NCBI GenBank assembly: GCA_023412475.1
Contig: JAEYNR010000065.1
Coordinates: forward strand, 61,401-125,400
DNA from: Fibrobacterota bacterium
GTDB taxonomy: Bacteria > Fibrobacterota > Chitinivibrionia > Chitinivibrionales > Chitinispirillaceae
DNA length: 64,000 nucleotides
Reading direction: 5' to 3'
Part shown: positions 24,916 to 34,957 of the stretch, piece by piece
Layout: each line of letters opens with the position of its first letter
Position numbering within the stretch: the stretch's first letter is position 1
The notes under the pieces: generated by a model
What the model saw: only the letters and a program-made list of their open reading frames with translations
What the model was told of the DNA's origin: nothing
Databases searched by the model: none
Made by a program: the position numbers and the translations under genes

Positions 24916-27186
24916 CCAGGTATTAATATTTGAATCAGTTGTTATCCTTATAATGTAAAATCTGCCTGAAGAGATCCCCTGATAATTTCCCTTTGATAAA
25001 AGAATCCTGTTTTCTCCGCTGTTAAGATTACGATCTATTGGTTTGCCGATACGTTTTCCATTCAGGGAAAAAAATTCTATCCTTACTCTCGATTGTTTAT
25101 TGAGTTTAACACTCAGAGAAATCGATTTGCGATTAGAAGCCTCCATTTTCAACATCTCGACAAAACTTTTTTTTTCGGTTTTTAATAAAGGTTCTTTCAC
25201 ACCGACACTGGAGCTATAGTCCAGAACCGTAACCGAAATATCGTCAATGTATAATGTTTCCGGACCTCCTGTGGATTCACCTTTGAAAAATATTCTGTTG
25301 AAACCTGTGGTCACCTTGTCCCAGGGCCATCTGAAATTATAAATAACACTTTTTGTTGTGTCATTCATTGTGATATTAAGTGTGCCTTCCCGGGATATGT
25401 CAAAAAACCATTTGTTCCAACCAGGTTTGCGATGAAAAAGTGGATAGGTCCATTTAAGGTCATCAGATTCAGTCAATCCATAGTTGCTATTCCATTTATT
25501 TTTGCTATGCCGGTTGATTCCTATGCAGATCCAGGAACCATCTTTGTTCATCACTCCCCAATGGGGTCCCAAAGTTGGTTGATCTTTGTTTTCGGCATCA
25601 GATGTATCTACGCCACTATCATATACATAAAAAGTCACACGCCCATAGGTATTCTCTTCAGATATCTTCCACTCAAGATTGCTGTTTGCAGGAACCTGAA
25701 AAGAATACTGCCCTTTTTCATGCACCTTCGATGACAACTGTTTTTTCGCAGGGTCCCAACCCGAGGGTAATTCACCTTCAAAATCCATTTTTTTATTGGA
25801 GATCTTAACAGTAGAATAAGTTCGCACATTAGTAGTTATAGTATTACCAAAAAGATCTATTGCAGATATTTTATATTGATAAGTAGAGTTAGGATCCAGA
25901 TCCAGCAGTTTTACTTCGTGCAACCTCCCAGCAGGTTTCACGGAAATTTCTTTATCTGTGACCGATTTTCCATATGAAATTTTACATTCTGCATATTCGT
26001 CGGTCTGCCATCGGACAGAGATGCTCGAATCATTAAGCATATGAGTGGTAACATTTTCAATTGATGGAGCTTTATTGTCGAATTTACCAACAGCTATTGA
26101 CGTTACCGGTCCGCTCACATCCCATTTATTCCTACTCCTGAATTCAAGAGAGTCAATATCGTTATTGAGCTGATAATTAAATTCCTTTTCGATTTTTGTC
26201 CAAGGGCCGCCGTTTTTGCGTATCTGGAATTCCTTAAAATTCGGTGTATAGTTATTGTAACCAAAAGCATCCAGTGAAATTATTACATTGTCTTCTGTTA
26301 ATTTTTTTATTGCCACATCAGTTCTATTTACATCATGGTAGAGTTGATGAAGGTTTTCCTCATTGAATTTCTTGTTGTTTCCTCTTTGCAGCCAGATATT
26401 AATCCAGTCAGTCATATGCTGACTGATATCGTCAACAATGCTGTATCCGGTACCGAAGTGATTTGTAGTTGTCAGAAAATTGTTTCTACCCACATAAAAA
26501 GGCCTGCAAAGAAACATCAGGTAATCGCGATATATTTTTCTGCTGCTGTCATAAACTGAGTTCTTATCCTGGGGACGGTCATAAGGCATGTCCTTATAAG
26601 TAAAACGATTTTCATTGTCACCGACTCCAAACACATATACGATGTCTTCGGCATTGTTACGTGCATATTCCGCTCTTGCTTCAGCAAGGGACAGGGGTAT
26701 ACCGTTTTTGTCCTCAACATGTACATTCCAGGTAACTTCCATGTAGACCCATTTTTTATATTGATTAGACCATATTTCGGTGGTGGTATGAGATGGCAAG
26801 TTGATTATACGTACTGTCCAACCCAGACTCAAAGCACATTGCATGAATGTAGCACTCATATTAACACAATGGAACGGTTGTCCTTCATGTATTGCTTTGC
26901 GCAAGGTGCATAATGCCTGTCGTACACATACGTTATCAGGTGCATTGAAAGGGATTTTGTAGTACTGCCAGTTCATTAGCAGGCACTGCTGTTGAAATTC
27001 TGTGGTGCCTTTTTTGGCTGTTTCATCATAGTCGAATTCGGCCAGAAGGGAGTCAAACTCTGGCTCTCCGTACGATTCATGGTAAAATCCCTTTGGGAGA
27101 AATGATTCGGAGGAATCCTGAAATTCAAAGGCCTTGATATACCCTAAAATCAATAACAGGAAAAACAACAATTTAGGTAAATTCAT
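24898..27186 (-). CDS. Secreted transglutaminase-like protein with FN3 and sorting-type C-terminus
   Basis: Encodes 762 residues from ATG 27186, chosen for GGAG six bases upstream; the longer ORF would overlap the preceding gene. Signal peptide 1-19. A transglutaminase/cysteine-protease fold spans ~75-160, with Cys107 (HCVNMSA), His133 (SHTTTEIWS) and E150 where the usual Asp sits (WVYMEVTWN). FN3 domain ~360-450, then a jelly-roll-like domain ~480-650. A C-terminal T9SS-like domain has 'RIEFFSLNGKRIG' and 'GRFYIIRITT'. It may crosslink or cleave matrix proteins outside the cell. It lies 26 bp downstream of the beta-helix gene in the same operon. Confidence 0.8.
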   Translation of the reverse strand: MNLPKLLFFLLLILGYIKAFEFQDSSESFLPKGFYHESYGEPEFDSLLAEFDYDETAKKGTTEFQQQCLLMNWQYYKIPFNAPDNVCVRQALCTLRKAIHEGQPFHCVNMSATFMQCALSLGWTVRIINLPSHTTTEIWSNQYKKWVYMEVTWNVHVEDKNGIPLSLAEARAEYARNNAEDIVYVFGVGDNENRFTYKDMPYDRPQDKNSVYDSSRKIYRDYLMFLCRPFYVGRNNFLTTTNHFGTGYSIVDDISQHMTDWINIWLQRGNNKKFNEENLHQLYHDVNRTDVAIKKLTEDNVIISLDAFGYNNYTPNFKEFQIRKNGGPWTKIEKEFNYQLNNDIDSLEFRSRNKWDVSGPVTSIAVGKFDNKAPSIENVTTHMLNDSSISVRWQTDEYAECKISYGKSVTDKEISVKPAGRLHEVKLLDLDPNSTYQYKISAIDLFGNTITTNVRTYSTVKISNKKMDFEGELPSGWDPAKKQLSSKVHEKGQYSFQVPANSNLEWKISEENTYGRVTFYVYDSGVDTSDAENKDQPTLGPHWGVMNKDGSWICIGINRHSKNKWNSNYGLTESDDLKWTYPLFHRKPGWNKWFFDISREGTLNITMNDTTKSVIYNFRWPWDKVTTGFNRIFFKGESTGGPETLYIDDISVTVLDYSSSVGVKEPLLKTEKKSFVEMLKMEASNRKSISLSVKLNKQSRVRIEFFSLNGKRIGKPIDRNLNSGENRILLSKGNYQGISSGRFYIIRITTDSNINTWKMFSL

Positions 27187-27212
27187 ATTCATCTCCAGGA
27201 AATTCAATCGTA

Positions 27213-28772
27213 TCATTTTTTAATAGAAATGATTACACTCTTTTTTATTCCACATTTAACGACACCGGATGTTGCCAGTCTGCCGACCGATAGTATCTTT
27301 CTTCCCGACAGAGAATAAACGGCTTCTTTAGTATTTGTTTTTAACCGATTAAAATGATTATTATTAAGTTTTTTCTGCGGCATGTATACACCTACATCTT
27401 GATAGAGAAATGCTCCAATATCCCAATTTTGATTAACCTGTCTCAGATTACCATTGAAATCATTTGTAATGAATCCACTGGCTGACAGATTCAGCCCTTT
27501 ACCTCTAGCAGGGCTGTCTTCTTGCAGTCGAAAATCATTCTTTTCAGGATCAATAAATCGTGGATCTCTACCATTGTTGATTCCATTTGCTTCAAGAAAG
27601 TTAAATCTGGGATTACCATTAGGATCAGTTCCTTTTAGATTTACAAGTGTTTTTTCTGTTTCAGGCATTTTTCCAGCAATAAAGTTGTGGTCTGATTCAT
27701 TTCCAACAAGTCCTGTATCAAATGCATACCAGCCCTGCTGAGAAGAAGCAGGATCTTTTCCACATAGATAAAAAATATTATTTTTTACTTCACAATAATT
27801 TGCTGCTCCATGCGCACCATCCATTGCATTAGCAAAATTAAGAGTATGTCCAGTATTCTGAGTACATTTGTAGAATACATTGTTATAAAATCTTACTTTT
27901 TCCATGCAGATACTCATCATTTTGCCTATATTACTAAAAATGTTATTTCTAAAAGTCCACCCCTCTATTTTCGGTGCCCCCTCCGATGCCAGTATACCAA
28001 TTTGAGCATCCTTACAGTCTCGAATCACATTTTGTTCAAAAACGATATTATAAGAGTTAAATCCATGTCTTCCAAATACTTGAATTATATCTTCATGTTC
28101 TATATCATATTTTGATTTATCACCAATATCTTCGAATAGATTCTTTCTGATGACATGATCATGACCCCAAACCCGAATGCAATCATGCCATATTGTGATT
28201 AACTTGTTTTCTTCTATCAAATGGCCCACACCAAAAATGTTCAAGGGTAGATACATAAAGTGTTTAAACGTATTTCCTCTTATTATGCAGTATTCAGAAG
28301 ATCCTTTGCTGTCGGGAGGGTCAAACTGGTCAAATCTTATGCCAAAAACGCTGCGAGAAGTAGTATCGTGTTCAAAAAAGTTATTCTCAATTATACAAGA
28401 ATCTCCACTCAGGTTAATCATTGCCTGATATGCGTTTTTTTGCCCAAAAAAGTGAAATCCTCCTACACTTACATAGCTACCACTGATGATGAAATTTTTT
28501 ACAGTACAGACAGCAGCGGGAGCAACCTTAAAAGTAATGTACTTGCCTGATTCGCCATTTTTTTTGACTGTGACAGTTTCCTGATAATTACCTGTTTTAA
28601 CAAGAAGTGTATCACCTGCAACCATTGTAGAAGCTGCTTTTTTTAAGGTAAGCCAAGCATCTGCTTCTGTTCCTGCGGAATTATCATTTCCACTTTTTGA
28701 AACATAGTATGTCTTACTGTAGCTTGACAAAACGATGAGCAATACCAATAAAAAAAGTTTATATCTCATCAT
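27213..28772 (-). CDS. Secreted right-handed beta-helix protein (pectate-lyase-like fold)
   Basis: Encodes 519 residues from ATG 28772 (GGGGAAGG upstream; an adjacent ATG follows at 28769). The signal peptide MMRYKLFLLVLLIVLSSYS is followed by the DUF1565-type opening 'TYYVSKSGNDNSAGTEADAWLTLKKA'. Parallel beta-helix coils then run over ~350 residues ('IIRGNTFKHF', 'VIRKNLFEDIG', 'EVKNNIFYLCG'). A short 'AVYSLSGRKIL' strand near the end resembles a truncated sorting domain. Proteins of this fold bind or cleave acidic polysaccharides, so modification or degradation of EPS is plausible. No unambiguous catalytic residues are seen. Confidence 0.8.
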   Translation of the reverse strand: MMRYKLFLLVLLIVLSSYSKTYYVSKSGNDNSAGTEADAWLTLKKAASTMVAGDTLLVKTGNYQETVTVKKNGESGKYITFKVAPAAVCTVKNFIISGSYVSVGGFHFFGQKNAYQAMINLSGDSCIIENNFFEHDTTSRSVFGIRFDQFDPPDSKGSSEYCIIRGNTFKHFMYLPLNIFGVGHLIEENKLITIWHDCIRVWGHDHVIRKNLFEDIGDKSKYDIEHEDIIQVFGRHGFNSYNIVFEQNVIRDCKDAQIGILASEGAPKIEGWTFRNNIFSNIGKMMSICMEKVRFYNNVFYKCTQNTGHTLNFANAMDGAHGAANYCEVKNNIFYLCGKDPASSQQGWYAFDTGLVGNESDHNFIAGKMPETEKTLVNLKGTDPNGNPRFNFLEANGINNGRDPRFIDPEKNDFRLQEDSPARGKGLNLSASGFITNDFNGNLRQVNQNWDIGAFLYQDVGVYMPQKKLNNNHFNRLKTNTKEAVYSLSGRKILSVGRLATSGVVKCGIKKSVIISIKK

Positions 28773-29149
28773 CCTTCCCCTTTTTACAACAAAGTAACTT
28801 GAAAAAAACATCTACAAATTAATGTTATATTTTAAAGAGATTAGTTTTCAATATATTTATTCAATTCTGGATAAATGAGAGCGAAACTATTCAACAAACT
28901 AACTACTTTTATTATTTAAGGTTCTCTCAAAAGGTTTTCCATTTAAAGCATAGTCTCTAATATTCTTATGCAGTTTCCGTTTTTTTTATGGGTTCCCTCA
29001 GGAATAGTGTCTTTGCATTCTCTGTTTTGTTCACCCGCAGTTACATATATTTAAATCTCTGGAATAAAAAAAACTTAAAAACAAAGAACAACAATTATAC
29101 AATCTAACTGGTGCTTAGTGAGGAAAAACGAATCTAACTGGAGATAGGT
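28773..29149. other. Divergent intergenic region
   Basis: Between the divergent beta-helix and deacetylase genes. It is A/T-rich, with a direct repeat ATCTAACTGG at about 29101-29143 just before the plus-strand ATG. Promoters for both directions must lie here, but I cannot place them confidently. Confidence 0.4.
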
Positions 29150-30643
29150 ATGTTAAAGAATAAAAACATAATTTTGTTTACTCTCATTAATATTTCAGTA
29201 ATCTTATCTAACCCATTGCAGAAATTCAACTTACCAGAACAGCTAGGACATAAGGAAAAACGGTTTGAAGTAACTGACAGAGTATGGCCGGAAAGTTATG
29301 GTGAGGCCAGTGTTTGTTTATGGAAAGATGACAAAATGGGTGCCATCTCTTTTACTGTTGATGACAATGTCGTTCCTCAGCATGATTTCTGGCTCAGACA
29401 AATGGATAAATACGGTTGGAAAATGACTTGGTTTATAATTGTTCAATATCTACAGGATGCTGATTTTATTTCTAATTTTTTTGGAAAATGGGATGATTTT
29501 CGTAGATTAATTAATGAAGGACATGATGTGTCTTCACATACCATGACCCATGGGCACTGCAACGACCCTGTAGCGAATGCCGGTATGTCATGTCCGGGTA
29601 TTTTAAAAGATCCACCGGAACCCTGTTGTGATATCGAATATGAGTACCGTGAATCTCAGAAAATCATAAGGGATTCATTAAAAGGGGCAAATTTTTGGAT
29701 AATGGGTGTTACGGGTCATAAGACAACTGATTTAGAATATTATGATAGTAGCAGTGGTCGTACAATCAAGTATGATTCATATTCTCACGACTTTAACCTT
29801 ATCTCAAAATATTATATTGCAGCAAGAGGTGTCGGGGGCCGTCCAAATATCCCCAACCGAACCTGGTATATTAATACAAATTCAGGAGTAATAGACACAG
29901 AATGGGTAAATAATATTATCAGCCTGAATCCACAGGAATCTGCTTACTGGAGGGGCTGGATAGTTCCTTTTTGGCATTATCATCCAGATACAAATGAAAT
30001 AGCACAACAATTGGCTTATGTTAAAAGTCGCGAAGATGATCTCTGGGTAGATCTTTATTTCAACGTTGCCAGATATGGCCAATCCCGTGACACCCACAAA
30101 TTGAACGTCCACCGACGAACCGATTCACTAATAACATTTACATTATCAGATTCTATGGTCGATTCCATATTCAATTATCCACTTACCGTAAAAATAAGGC
30201 TGAATAACAATTGGAATAACGAAGCGGTTGCGTTTCAAAACGGGAAAAAGACTGGATTGAAAATAGTAGAATATAATAAAGAGAAATATGCACTTGTTGA
30301 GGCCATACCTGATCGTGGAACTGTTCAACTACTTATTTCCAATAAAGTTGGAATTAAATCCAGTAAGAAAAGGCACGAAAAAAATCATACACCATTGGAA
30401 ATAAGAATGGTAAAACATAACCGTTTTTTAAAATTTCAATATACTGTTTCACACAACCAGGTGGTAGATCTGTTTCTAACAGATCTAATAGGAAATAAAT
30501 TAATGGTAATCAACAATCTTATGTTAATAAAAGATGGTTGTGATATTATTTTACCTGCCATTAATACCGGAACAGGTCTTTTGACTTTATCTGTTCGAAC
30601 AAAAAGCAGGATGGAATGCAGGAAAATAATACTCCTGGAGTGA
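29150..30643 (+). CDS. Secreted NodB-type polysaccharide deacetylase with sorting-type C-terminus
   Basis: Encodes 497 residues with GGAG six bases before ATG. A signal peptide (1-20) is followed by a NodB domain: metal/catalytic Asp pair D71-D72 (SFTVDDN), then H130 and H134 (SSHTMTH). Divergent late motifs follow, with a Cys-rich insertion (~138-162, CPGILKDPPEPCC) absent from typical NodB proteins. Residues ~410-497 form a beta-sandwich ending 'LTLSVRTKSRMECRKIILLE', like the C-terminal domains of neighbouring secreted proteins. It probably removes N-acetyl groups from extracellular polysaccharide. The stretch WPESYGEASV resembles HESYGEPEF in the transglutaminase-like neighbour. Confidence 0.85.
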   Translation: MLKNKNIILFTLINISVILSNPLQKFNLPEQLGHKEKRFEVTDRVWPESYGEASVCLWKDDKMGAISFTVDDNVVPQHDFWLRQMDKYGWKMTWFIIVQYLQDADFISNFFGKWDDFRRLINEGHDVSSHTMTHGHCNDPVANAGMSCPGILKDPPEPCCDIEYEYRESQKIIRDSLKGANFWIMGVTGHKTTDLEYYDSSSGRTIKYDSYSHDFNLISKYYIAARGVGGRPNIPNRTWYINTNSGVIDTEWVNNIISLNPQESAYWRGWIVPFWHYHPDTNEIAQQLAYVKSREDDLWVDLYFNVARYGQSRDTHKLNVHRRTDSLITFTLSDSMVDSIFNYPLTVKIRLNNNWNNEAVAFQNGKKTGLKIVEYNKEKYALVEAIPDRGTVQLLISNKVGIKSSKKRHEKNHTPLEIRMVKHNRFLKFQYTVSHNQVVDLFLTDLIGNKLMVINNLMLIKDGCDIILPAINTGTGLLTLSVRTKSRMECRKIILLE

Positions 30644-30779
30644 GAAAATGCTCAAGAGTTACTTTTTCCCTTTAGACAAATAATCTTACACAAACATACC
30701 GTTACTTCGCATTATTAATCAACACTGATGTTTAATGGACCATCTATATCCTTTAGCAAAGATCTTTCAACATATTCCG

Positions 30780-31916
30780 TTATTGGCTAATCAGGAATTT
30801 ATGTAAAGTTATATTATTTGCAATCAGAAAATAGGTTCCTTTAACGGCTGGGCTACCGGTATTGGTTATCTTGTTCCAACTTAATCTCCGATGTGGATCA
30901 TTCCATGACAAACAAGCAATTTTTTGACCTGCAATATTTATAATCACTGCTTCAAAGGTCTTTGAAATTCCAGTTATGCTGAAATTTATCTGATTTTTAA
31001 ACTCGGTTGATGTAATTTTAATTTTTTCCGAATTAGGAAGCCTGCGATTGCCGATTGTTTTTATAACATCTCCTCCAATCTCTCTCACAATCCTGACACC
31101 GCAACAACCGTGTCGAGTGTCTTCAGAATGAGACCCTCTGAAATATGAAACATATTTTCTAGGATCAGTATAACCCCTCCAGGCACCCCGAGATACTCTT
31201 TCATGCGGAATTGTATCGACCCATGCAGACCCATCATTAGGTGCATTGATATAACCTTTTGTAGTGTAATGATCCTCACACCACTCATAGACATTGCCGA
31301 TCATATCATAAAGGCCCCAAGCATTGGGTAAAAAAGACCCTACAGGCTGAATTGTTTTTTTAGTTTCATTTCCACCCCACATGGCATATTTATCCAGCTC
31401 AGGACAGGGGCCACCTTCAGGTTTACATGCCGAATCAGGTAAATCACCAAAAAAAAACTTTGTAGTAGTTCCTGCCCTGCAACAGTATTCCCATTCAGCC
31501 TCGCTTGGCAATCTGTAGGTTCCCATCCCTAAGGCGTTCAGTTTTTCTAAAAATACTTTACAATCCGTCCATGAGACTTTCTCAACAGGACAATCAAGAC
31601 ACTTGAAAGCACTGGGATTAGTATCCATAATAGCTACCCACTGACTTTGAGTCACCTCATGAACACCCATATAAAACTGATAGCCTATTTTCACGGTATG
31701 CGCAGAGTCATAACAGGAACGTAAACCACCACCAGAAGGACAACCATTCCAGTCATTGGGAAGAGTATCAGGGGATCCCATTAAAAACGATCCACTGTCG
31801 ATTTTTGAGAAATACATCGGGATATCGCCAGGAAGAGTAACTTTTATCACTTCAGCAGACAAATCGACCTGTTTAACAAATAAATATAAAATGAATATAA
31901 AGAGTATATTTTTCAT
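30780..31916 (-). CDS. Secreted formylglycine-generating-enzyme (SUMF1) domain protein
   Basis: Encodes 378 residues. After a signal peptide (1-19), an FGE-sulfatase domain spans ~30-280, shown by 'MYFSKIDSGSFLMGSPD', 'MGVHEVTQSQWVAIM', 'PVEKVSWTDCKVFLEKLN', 'YRLPSEAEWEYCCRAG', 'GLYDMIGNVYEWCEDHY' and 'GCCGVRIVRE'. A C-terminal beta domain (~300-378, 'AVIINIAGQKIAC', 'GTYFLIANN') is of the T9SS-like kind. True FGE activates sulfatases; many bacterial domain members have other or no catalytic roles. No sulfatase is encoded in the window, so the substrate is open. Confidence 0.83.
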   Translation of the reverse strand: MKNILFIFILYLFVKQVDLSAEVIKVTLPGDIPMYFSKIDSGSFLMGSPDTLPNDWNGCPSGGGLRSCYDSAHTVKIGYQFYMGVHEVTQSQWVAIMDTNPSAFKCLDCPVEKVSWTDCKVFLEKLNALGMGTYRLPSEAEWEYCCRAGTTTKFFFGDLPDSACKPEGGPCPELDKYAMWGGNETKKTIQPVGSFLPNAWGLYDMIGNVYEWCEDHYTTKGYINAPNDGSAWVDTIPHERVSRGAWRGYTDPRKYVSYFRGSHSEDTRHGCCGVRIVREIGGDVIKTIGNRRLPNSEKIKITSTEFKNQINFSITGISKTFEAVIINIAGQKIACLSWNDPHRRLSWNKITNTGSPAVKGTYFLIANNITLHKFLISQ

Positions 31917-32044
31917 AAAAACTCCTCTAAAATATTGTTAAAAATGCTTTATTCCCGGCCTATTCCAATTTATAATTAACAAAATTTATTCTCTTCGACA
32001 ATGATATATATATCTGAAAACATTTGATAAATGTTGAAAGAAAG

Positions 32045-33307
32045 TCATTTTACTTTAGTTACTTTTTGCGGTCGATAATATTTCCGTGTAATAACTCTGC
32101 GAATCGTACCGAAAATTGATTTCAGCTTGCTTTGTATGGGTAGTTTGATCCAGTTGTAAAAGAATGAAAATCCTTTCAACTCCGGTACAGGAATGTTAAA
32201 AGTACGCATGACAATTATGCGCCCCCAAATAGATCCTCGTTTATGCGGCATTCCCTTTTGTGAATCCACAAGAAGCTTGGGAGATACTTTTTCCATAACA
32301 ATATAGCCGTCTCTTATCGCATTATTAATGATTGTCTGACCATTATTATTTCTAGTACAGACCAGAGAAAAGCCTTCATTATCTGATTTATTTTCCCGAT
32401 ACCATGGATCACCACATGATATATCCGCAAATTCACTTGTGGCATCAGGACAAAGATAGCAACGGTAAGTTCTGAATTGTTGTAAAAAGCCCCAAGCCTT
32501 CATATATGGCATAGCCAGACAAGAAGAATCCTTTCCATCGGTCCAAACCGTAAAATTACCTGGCCATCCCAGTCCTCTATATCTTAACCGGCTTACGTCT
32601 GAAGGATTTATTGAATTTTTTCTCAGTAATTCCAATGTAGCATTTGTCGAAGGTGTTCCTGCACAAAAGATGCCGATTGCACAACCAATCTTTTCTGCAA
32701 GCAGTTTATTTTTTAATGCAGTTTTTCTCAGAGCAGAAATATCGCAAGGTTTTCCGATAAAGACAGAAGGGGCAGATGCAGATTCAATGCTGCCAAGCAG
32801 TTCACATGGCGAAGCAGGCGAATACCTTGAACCTGTTCTACTAAGTATCTCTTCACGACTTTTGCTAAAATATGTTTTATTCTGCCAAGGGACATCCGGA
32901 TCCGAACCGATATGTACAACACCACTCATGTGCATTTTTTCCAGGCAAAAAAGAGCCAGTGCAGTAACCAGTCCGGCAGATGATCCTTGGAATCTGATTT
33001 GGGAATCCGCTGCATATCCCTCCCATACATCAATTAGAGGACCCCATGATTTGGCAATCCAATAATTGTCTTTTTTCCTTTCATATTCATGCCGTGGATG
33101 AGTTATTTGGTAACCTGGACATACATCAAGACAGTCACTGCAAGTACCGCATTCTGTGTTTTTAAGTAAAGGTCGAATACCTTCATCAAGATTATTATGT
33201 AAAGATATTTTATTCTCAGGGCAGATATATGCGCAAGCTCCACACCCAACGCATAGTCGCCATTTGACAATATCTTCAACTGTTCTGATCCTGCTATTTT
33301 TTTTCAT
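32045..33307 (-). CDS. FrhB/FdhB-like iron-sulfur flavoprotein of the EPS cluster
   Basis: Encodes 420 residues. Two [4Fe-4S] motifs stand at the N-terminus: CVGCGACAYICP (~19-30) and CGTCSDCLDVCP (~54-65). Then comes the FrhB_FdhB N-terminal domain ('GSSAGLVTALALFCLEK') and a C-terminal domain with 'GKPCDISALRK', 'CYLCPDATSEFADISCGDPW'. Family members are the F420-hydrogenase/dehydrogenase beta subunits. Relatives in polysaccharide clusters often sit beside pyruvyl transferases, as here, and are thought to carry out a redox step on a sugar or its substituent. It is followed by the flippase and pyruvyl transferase genes on the same strand. Confidence 0.85.
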   Translation of the reverse strand: MKKNSRIRTVEDIVKWRLCVGCGACAYICPENKISLHNNLDEGIRPLLKNTECGTCSDCLDVCPGYQITHPRHEYERKKDNYWIAKSWGPLIDVWEGYAADSQIRFQGSSAGLVTALALFCLEKMHMSGVVHIGSDPDVPWQNKTYFSKSREEILSRTGSRYSPASPCELLGSIESASAPSVFIGKPCDISALRKTALKNKLLAEKIGCAIGIFCAGTPSTNATLELLRKNSINPSDVSRLRYRGLGWPGNFTVWTDGKDSSCLAMPYMKAWGFLQQFRTYRCYLCPDATSEFADISCGDPWYRENKSDNEGFSLVCTRNNNGQTIINNAIRDGYIVMEKVSPKLLVDSQKGMPHKRGSIWGRIIVMRTFNIPVPELKGFSFFYNWIKLPIQSKLKSIFGTIRRVITRKYYRPQKVTKVK

Positions 33308-33441
33308 TATTATTTCCGGAAAAATTGCTTTGCAAGATTATACAAACCTTTTATGAATTTTTTAAAAATTGTCCATTTCTGGACACTAATATTCACAATA
33401 TCGTTATATCCGATTCCTGCCGATAGAATGAGTCATTGAAA

Positions 33442-34905
33442 TCATCTTGCTGATTCTCTGTTCGTTATAATATACCTCAGTTCAGAATTTAACAATATAG
33501 TCAGCCAGTAAACAATCATACAAACAGCAGCTCCGGTACACAGTCTAATCCAGGAATTGAAAGAAAATCTATCGATTAAAAAATATATAGCAACAATTAA
33601 TAGAGAAGGAAGAAGCGCCTTCATAAAAATTAGTAAATATGAAGCAGGACGATAATCAATCAACTTATTCAAACGAAATAATTGAAAAACAAGGGCTACA
33701 ACAAGAGCTGTAATACAGGCAAGCGGCGCTCCAGGTAAACCGAATAATTTAATGAATGGATATATTATTGCAATTATTACAATGACTCTGATAATATTGA
33801 AGAGACGGTGAAGTTCCGGCTTTCCGATCGAAAGATATGCTGTTACGATAGGAGTTGAACTCACTCTAATTATTTCCGATATCATTACCAAACCAAATGA
33901 AAGTGCGACCGTTGCATACTTGCTGCCATATACGATAGACAAAATATCTTTTCCGGCAAAAAGCGCTATAATGACAACAGGCATGGAAAGGAATACAACA
34001 AAGGAAATGGAATAATTCAGCAGTCTGTTGATTTTACTTTTATCAGACTGCATTTCAGAAAAAATGGGCATCAATAACTGGTCAGTAAAGACGACGATAA
34101 AATCAAGTGGCATCCTGGCCAGGTTCGCTGCCATTGAGTACAATCCTAGTTCCTCGGGGGAACACACCTTACCAATCACGAAAATATCAGCTTTCATAAA
34201 AATAAAATACATAACTGGCAGACCTATCATTCCGCTTGTAAATTTGAACAATGCTTTCAGATGAACTTTGTCGAATTGAAAACCTGGAAGAAATGGGCAG
34301 AAAATATATGACAAAATCAATCTGAAAAACGCTTCAGCACAAAAACCAATAATTAATGCCCAGATATTTGAGAAATGAATGGCCAGAATCAACGTAATGA
34401 CGATACCAATTAATCCGCCACCATTGAAAATCAAACTCCATGTCCGAAGATCCATTTTTTTTAATGTAACATAAGCTTTAGCACTGAAAAGACCATTAAA
34501 AAAAATCCCTAAAAAGGCCACTCTCATCATATCACTCAACGCTGGATTTTCATAAAATGAAGCAATTGTTGGGCTGAGAATAAATGCCAGAAAATATAGA
34601 ATAAATCCGCGACAAGCCGAAAACCACCAGGCACCGTTCAAATATGTTTTTCGATCTCCTTCCGGATGTTGTACTATTGCCTTTTTTATCCCGACTTCAG
34701 TAAATGATTCAAGAAGCGAACTGACCGATAGAACTATCGCCATGAGTCCGAAAATTTCGGGTGCAAGAAGTCTGGCAAGAATCATGTTGCGTATAAACCT
34801 CGCGATTCTTTCTGAACCTTCTCCCAAACTGATCCATACACCTCCTTTTGCAATTCTGGATAACAAATTTTTCCCAGTAAGTATTTTTTTAAAATATGTT
34901 ATCAT
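33442..34905 (-). CDS. Wzx-type polysaccharide flippase
   Basis: Encodes 487 residues with about 14 hydrophobic segments. The N-terminus 'ILTGKNLLSRIAKGGVWISLGEGSERIARFIRNMILARLLAPEIFGLMAIVLS' is characteristic of the MATE/PST lipopolysaccharide translocase superfamily. 'GIKKAIVQHPEGDRKTYLNGAWWFSACRG' is typical of the WzxC subgroup. It should flip the lipid-linked repeat unit to the periplasmic face for polymerisation by the Wzy/ligase-like protein encoded near 44 kb. It lies on the same strand as its neighbours and is probably part of the large minus-strand EPS block. Confidence 0.9.
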   Translation of the reverse strand: MITYFKKILTGKNLLSRIAKGGVWISLGEGSERIARFIRNMILARLLAPEIFGLMAIVLSVSSLLESFTEVGIKKAIVQHPEGDRKTYLNGAWWFSACRGFILYFLAFILSPTIASFYENPALSDMMRVAFLGIFFNGLFSAKAYVTLKKMDLRTWSLIFNGGGLIGIVITLILAIHFSNIWALIIGFCAEAFFRLILSYIFCPFLPGFQFDKVHLKALFKFTSGMIGLPVMYFIFMKADIFVIGKVCSPEELGLYSMAANLARMPLDFIVVFTDQLLMPIFSEMQSDKSKINRLLNYSISFVVFLSMPVVIIALFAGKDILSIVYGSKYATVALSFGLVMISEIIRVSSTPIVTAYLSIGKPELHRLFNIIRVIVIIAIIYPFIKLFGLPGAPLACITALVVALVFQLFRLNKLIDYRPASYLLIFMKALLPSLLIVAIYFLIDRFSFNSWIRLCTGAAVCMIVYWLTILLNSELRYIITNRESAR

Positions 34906-34957
34906 TTACAAATCAATTCTATTTTCACGGATATTGTTCCTCTCAATTTTCGAGATT

